This document shows positions 14,039 to 16,469 of a stretch of 16,469 nucleotides of DNA, one piece after another. This DNA comes from IMCC26256 sp046081705 (GTDB lineage: Bacteria > Actinomycetota > Acidimicrobiia > IMCC26256). The translations under genes were made by a program, and so were the position numbers. Position 1 is the stretch's first letter; each line of letters opens with the position of its first letter. A model generated the notes under the pieces. It saw only the letters and a list, made by a program, of their open reading frames with translations. It was not told the DNA's origin and ran no database searches. Where the stretch lies: NCBI GenBank assembly GCA_046081705.1, contig JBJTWK010000013.1, positions 1-16,469 of the forward strand, in the 5' to 3' direction.

Positions 14039-15099
14039 TATTGCTCCTCCGCGTGCGCCGTGCTCACGGCGACGAGGCGTTCGAGCGCCGTCGCCGCCCC
14101 GCCGTCGTCGAGGGCGGCCGCGGCGAGTTCGAGGCCCCGCGCGAAGTCGGCGGCCGCGCCAGCCACCACGAGCGCCGCTGTCGCGTTGAGCAGGACGACG
14201 TCGCGCACCGGTCCCGCCTCACCGTCGAGCACGCGACGCGCCATCGATGCGTTGTGGGCCGGGTCACCCCCGACGAGCGCGTCACGGGTCACCCGGGCGA
14301 TGCCGAGCTCCGAGGGGTCGAGGAGCGAGGTGTGGAACTCGCCGTCGCGCAGCTCGCGCACCGTCGACACGTCGGTCGTCGTGAGTTCGTCGAGCCCGTC
14401 GTGGCCGAAGAAGACCATCGCCCGGGTCGTGCCGAGTTCGGCGAGCGTGCGGATCACCCGGTCGGCCATGCCCGGATCGGCCACGCCGACGACCTGGCGC
14501 CGCACCCGGGCCGGGTTCGCCAAGGGTCCGAGGAAGTTGAAGGTCGTGGGGACGCCGAGTTCACGCCGGGGCCCGGCCGCGAACCGGAGCGCCGGGTGGT
14601 AACGCGGCGCGAAGAAGAATCCGATGCCCGCCTCCCGCACGCAGGCGGCGACACCGGCGGGTGGGATGTCGAGGACGACGCCGAGCGCCTCGAGGAGGTC
14701 GGCCGAGCCGCAGGCCGACGAGGCCGCCCGGTTGCCGTGCTTGGCGACCCGCACCCCGGCTCCGGCGACCACGAACGCCGCGAGCGTCGAGATGTTGAAG
14801 GTGTGGGACCGGTCACCACCCGTGCCGCAGGTGTCCACGATCACGCCGTCGGCGCCCTCGGGATCGAGAGGCACGGGGGTCGCGACCTCGAGCATGGTGC
14901 GGATGAGGGTCGCGATCTCGACCGGCGCCTCCCCCTTGGCACGCAGCAGTACGGCGAACGCGGCGATCTGGGCGTCGGTCGCCTCACCCGCGAGGATCGT
15001 GCCGAAGGCGGGTCCGAGGACCTCGGGAGCGAGGTCCTCCCGGCGCATGAGGGCGCCGAGCACCTCGGGCCACTCGGTGGTCACGTCGTCACCCTGCAT
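14038..15099 (-). CDS. trpD: Anthranilate phosphoribosyltransferase
   Basis: Transfers the phosphoribosyl group of PRPP to anthranilate, the second step of tryptophan synthesis from chorismate, in the cytoplasm. The 353 residues are full length and carry the family motifs in order: DTCGTGGD (PRPP glycine loop), NISTLAAFV, KHGNRAASSACGSADLLEALG (KHGNR and GSAD regions), the RYHPA anthranilate-side segment, NFLGPLANPA and HDGLDE (Mg-binding Asp-Glu). The start may be ATG 15099 or the GTG six codons in (15084), which has the better upstream AGGGTGA; I keep the ATG. No other trp gene is in the window, so the pathway is dispersed in this genome. The next gene on the strand, a Zn-ribbon membrane protein, overlaps by one base. 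A 14-bp palindrome sits just upstream of the start. Confidence 0.96.
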   Translation of the reverse strand: MQGDDVTTEWPEVLGALMRREDLAPEVLGPAFGTILAGEATDAQIAAFAVLLRAKGEAPVEIATLIRTMLEVATPVPLDPEGADGVIVDTCGTGGDRSHTFNISTLAAFVVAGAGVRVAKHGNRAASSACGSADLLEALGVVLDIPPAGVAACVREAGIGFFFAPRYHPALRFAAGPRRELGVPTTFNFLGPLANPARVRRQVVGVADPGMADRVIRTLAELGTTRAMVFFGHDGLDELTTTDVSTVRELRDGEFHTSLLDPSELGIARVTRDALVGGDPAHNASMARRVLDGEAGPVRDVVLLNATAALVVAGAAADFARGLELAAAALDDGGAATALERLVAVSTAHAEEQ

Positions 15100-15107
15100 C
15101 CTGAGGC

Positions 15108-15121
15108 CGCGACCGGTCGCG
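15108..15121. promoter_or_regulatory. 14-bp perfect palindrome upstream of trpD
   Basis: CGCGACCGGTCGCG lies eight bases before the trpD ATG, where a ribosome-binding site is expected. It could be an operator or an RNA hairpin that limits initiation at ATG 15099. GC-rich palindromes of this size arise by chance in such DNA, so the role is open. Confidence 0.3.
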
Positions 15122-15154
15122 ACGAGGCGTGGGGGCGATCACTCACGATCGGCG

Positions 15155-15160
15155 AGCCTA
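15155..15160 (-). promoter_or_regulatory. Candidate -10 element of trpD
   Basis: TAGGCT on the minus strand matches TANNNT and would give a leader of roughly 50 bases that includes the palindrome at 15108-15121. It lies between the whiB-like gene and trpD, so trpD need not depend on whiB read-through. Confidence 0.35.
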
Positions 15161-15207
15161 CCCGGGGGTCATCGACCGCCCGGGCCGGTCGCGCGGAGCG
15201 CCGTCGA

Positions 15208-15498
15208 TCAGTCGGCGATCTTCTGGGCCGCCCGCCGACGCCGGCGGATGAGCTTGCGCCGCTCGTGCTCGTCGAGACCGCCCCAGATCCCGTCCTTCTC
15301 CCGGACGGACAGTGCGTACTCGAGGCACGGCTCGGCGACGGGGCAGGAGGCGCAGAGCTCGCGTGCAGCGACGTCGGAACCGACGACCTCGGGATCCGGG
15401 TGGAACACCGACGGGTCCACCCCGCGGCACTCGGCGTCGACCCACCAGCCGCTGCCCGGCTTCACCGCGATCACGACTCGTCGCATCGTCGCACTCAT
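15208..15498 (-). CDS. WhiB-family Fe-S transcription factor
   Basis: WhiB-like (Wbl) proteins are actinobacterial regulators that hold a [4Fe-4S] cluster, often bind the primary sigma factor and control development, redox or drug responses. The 96-residue product has the four cluster cysteines C24, C49, C52 and C58 (C-x24-CxxC-x5-C), the DPSVFHPD segment, the GIWGG turn (70-74) that contacts sigma, and a basic C-terminal tail (RKLIRRRRRAAQK) for DNA contact. The start is ATG 15498 with GAGGGGG seven to eight bases upstream. I cannot assign it to a specific Wbl class. The upstream region contains a 17-bp palindrome and an ECF-like promoter pattern. It is divergent from the four-helix membrane protein gene. 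Confidence 0.95.
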   Translation of the reverse strand: MSATMRRVVIAVKPGSGWWVDAECRGVDPSVFHPDPEVVGSDVAARELCASCPVAEPCLEYALSVREKDGIWGGLDEHERRKLIRRRRRAAQKIAD

Positions 15499-15518
15499 TC
15501 CACTACCCCCTCGGCGTG

Positions 15519-15535
15519 ACGTTGACCTCCAACGT
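15519..15535. promoter_or_regulatory. 17-bp inverted repeat upstream of whiB-like gene
   Basis: ACGTTG-ACCTC-CAACGT has perfect 6-bp arms with a 5-base spacer, centred about 29 bases before the start codon. It could be an operator, for example for autoregulation, or a leader hairpin. Confidence 0.4.
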
Positions 15536-15558
15536 GCGCCTACCTTCGGTCGGTTCCC
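15529..15558 (-). promoter_or_regulatory. ECF-sigma-like promoter pattern of whiB-like gene
   Basis: On the minus strand GGGAAC (15558-15553) is followed after 18 bases by CGTTGG (15534-15529), resembling the GGAA-N18/19-CGTT pattern of SigH/SigE-type promoters. It would start transcription about 20-25 bases before the ATG. The match is by eye and only moderate. No TANNNT -10 element is better placed. Direct repeats CGGACGGA at 15558 and 15580 lie just upstream. Confidence 0.3.
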
Positions 15559-15684
15559 GGACGGACCTGAGCGGAATTTCGGACGGATCGGTCATCCCGG
15601 CCGCCGGGCCCGCCCCCGACCCGGCCGGAACGGACCGTTCCCGGCCCCCGGCCGCCCCAGACCGGACCGGACCGACCGAGCCGG

Positions 15685-15690
15685 TACGGT
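15685..15690 (+). promoter_or_regulatory. Candidate -10 element, leaderless membrane-protein transcript
   Basis: TACGGT is followed by seven bases (AGGGCCC) and the GTG start at 15698. The spacing fits leaderless transcription; AGGG is too close to the GTG for a normal ribosome-binding site. Confidence 0.45.
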
Positions 15691-15697
15691 AGGGCCC

Positions 15698-16117
15698 GTG
15701 AACGTGCTCCGTCGGGAGGCCTTCGGCCGTGGCGCCCTCGTGGCGGTGGCGATCCTGGCCCCCTTCGCCGCCATCGTCCTGGTGCTTGACCGGGCCGGGG
15801 TCGACGTCGAGCGGCTCGGGGCCCTCCTGTTCCTCGTCGCCGTCGGGGCCTTCGTGGTCGCCGGACTCGTCGCCGGCCACCGGGCCACCGACGCCCCCTT
15901 CAGCAACGGGTTCGCCGCCGGGGTGGGCGCCGCACTGCTCTGGACCGTGGTCTGGGCGTGCATCTGGGTGCTGCGCAAGGCCGTCGGCACCTCGGCGAGC
16001 GTGAACGCCGGGGGCGGGATCGTGCTGCAGTTCGCCACCATGCTGCTCATCGCCGGAGGCTGCGGTCTGCTCGGCGGCGCGATCGGCGCGAGACTCCACC
16101 CTCGCGACGGCGAGTAG
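15698..16117 (+). CDS. Four-helix membrane protein of unknown function
   Basis: A 139-residue integral membrane protein with hydrophobic segments at about 12-31, 39-60, 70-92 and 106-131, short loops, a basic N-terminus and a charged tail (RLHPRDGE). GxxxG-like glycine pairs in helices 3 and 4 suggest tight packing. It carries no catalytic motif and I do not recognise a named family; small four-helix proteins of this kind are often annotated only as membrane proteins. The frame is open upstream, but the GTG at 15698 directly follows a -10 element and is the only start compatible with the hydrophobic N-terminus. rnpB begins at the stop codon, so its promoter may lie inside this gene. Confidence 0.75.
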   Translation: MNVLRREAFGRGALVAVAILAPFAAIVLVLDRAGVDVERLGALLFLVAVGAFVVAGLVAGHRATDAPFSNGFAAGVGAALLWTVVWACIWVLRKAVGTSASVNAGGGIVLQFATMLLIAGGCGLLGGAIGARLHPRDGE

Positions 16118-16469
16118 GTCAGGCGACCGCGTCCGGGCTCGACCCGGCCGAGGAACGTCCGGACTCCGCAGGGCATGGTGCTGGGTAACACCCAGTCGGG
16201 GCGACCCGCAGGAAAGTGCCACAGAGAGCAGACCGCCGATGGCGGGGGCGACCCCGCACAGGTAAGGGTGCAACGGTGCGGTAAGAGCGCACCAGCGTCC
16301 GGGGTGACCCGGACGGCTCGGCAAACCCCACCAGGAGCAAGGTCAGACAGGGGGAGGGCGGCCCGCCCGTTGACACCCCCGGGTGGACCGCTGGAGTCGA
16401 CGGGTGACCGTCGACCGAGATGGATGGTCGCCGGGGCGCGCGAGCGCCTCACAGAATCCGGCGTATCGA
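16118..16469 (+). ncRNA. rnpB: RNase P RNA, bacterial type A (3' end outside window)
   Basis: Catalytic RNA that removes the 5' leader of precursor tRNAs. The conserved elements appear in order: GAGGAACGTCCGGACTCC (about 16150-16167; CR I and the 5' strand of P4), GGAAAGTGCCACAGAGA, ACAGGTAAGGGTGCAACGG followed by GGTAAGAGCGCACC, the L15 region AAACCCCACCAGGAGCAAGG, AGATGGATGG (about 16418-16427) and ACAGAATCCGG (16451-16461), the universal 3' strand of P4. This is the ancestral type A layout usual in actinobacteria. Comparing with other type A RNAs, probably only the last 15-25 bases, including the 3' strand of P1, lie beyond the window. The 5' end is placed approximately, right after the membrane-protein stop codon. 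Short open frames across this region are not genes. Confidence 0.95.

Noticed and set aside
15136..15151. CGATC-ACTCAC-GATCG inverted repeat as a trp attenuator
   Set aside because: The stem is only 5 bp, there is no leader peptide with Trp codons, and no alternative fold was seen.
14624..15697. Plus-strand open frame upstream of the membrane protein, antisense to trpD and whiB
   Set aside because: No conserved content. The GTG at 15698 with its -10 element explains the start, and both opposite genes are certain.
16119..16452. Minus-strand open frames across the right end
   Set aside because: They cover the RNase P RNA, whose conserved elements explain the sequence.
1..16469. Horizontal transfer or an accessory island
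   Set aside because: No shift in base composition, no integrase, transposase, tRNA or direct-repeat ends. The genes are housekeeping or lineage-typical.

Overview
The window is very GC-rich, and its genes show the usual bias towards G or C at third codon positions. A WhiB-family Fe-S regulator, several GTG starts, actinobacterial-type small zinc-ribbon proteins, a DnaQ/UvrC-like fusion nuclease and a type A RNase P RNA all point to an actinobacterium. A deep lineage such as Acidimicrobiia is my guess; the sequence alone does not settle it. I see no IS element, CRISPR array, tRNA, prophage gene or base-composition island, so this looks like ordinary chromosome.

Left part (1-8314): the 3' end of a hexameric-type citrate synthase gene, then a secreted protein of unknown function. 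Next, on the minus strand, is a compact four-gene ABC importer operon of the UgpCAEB type, in the order ATPase, permease, permease, binding lipoprotein. Divergent from it is a single-chain electron-transfer flavoprotein in which the beta and alpha subunits are fused in one 602-residue protein.

Middle part (8344-11610): a DoxX-family membrane protein (minus), a 66-residue Zn-ribbon protein (plus), and a minus-strand cluster of three genes: Zn-ribbon protein, coiled-coil/NYN-like protein, and a small CxxC protein whose N-terminus is encoded by a 12-bp tandem repeat.

Right part (11696-16469): a DEDDh exonuclease fused to a GIY-YIG/UvrC-like module, with a perfect LexA-type palindrome abutting its probable -10 element. 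Then trpD followed by a Zn-ribbon/two-helix membrane protein (both minus), a whiB-like gene (minus), a four-helix membrane protein (plus) and rnpB (plus), which runs off the window.

Three themes stand out. (1) A likely SOS-controlled repair nuclease, probably expressed from a leaderless mRNA. (2) A recurrent promoter layout, TANNNT followed after 6-9 nt directly by a GTG or ATG start, at four genes. (3) GC-rich inverted repeats between three of the four convergent gene pairs, in one case with both stop codons inside the stem. No wholly new multi-gene system is evident. The best candidates for follow-up are the LexA-controlled exonuclease/UvrC fusion, the fused ETF with altered cofactor-site residues, and the Zn-ribbon/NYN-like cluster.
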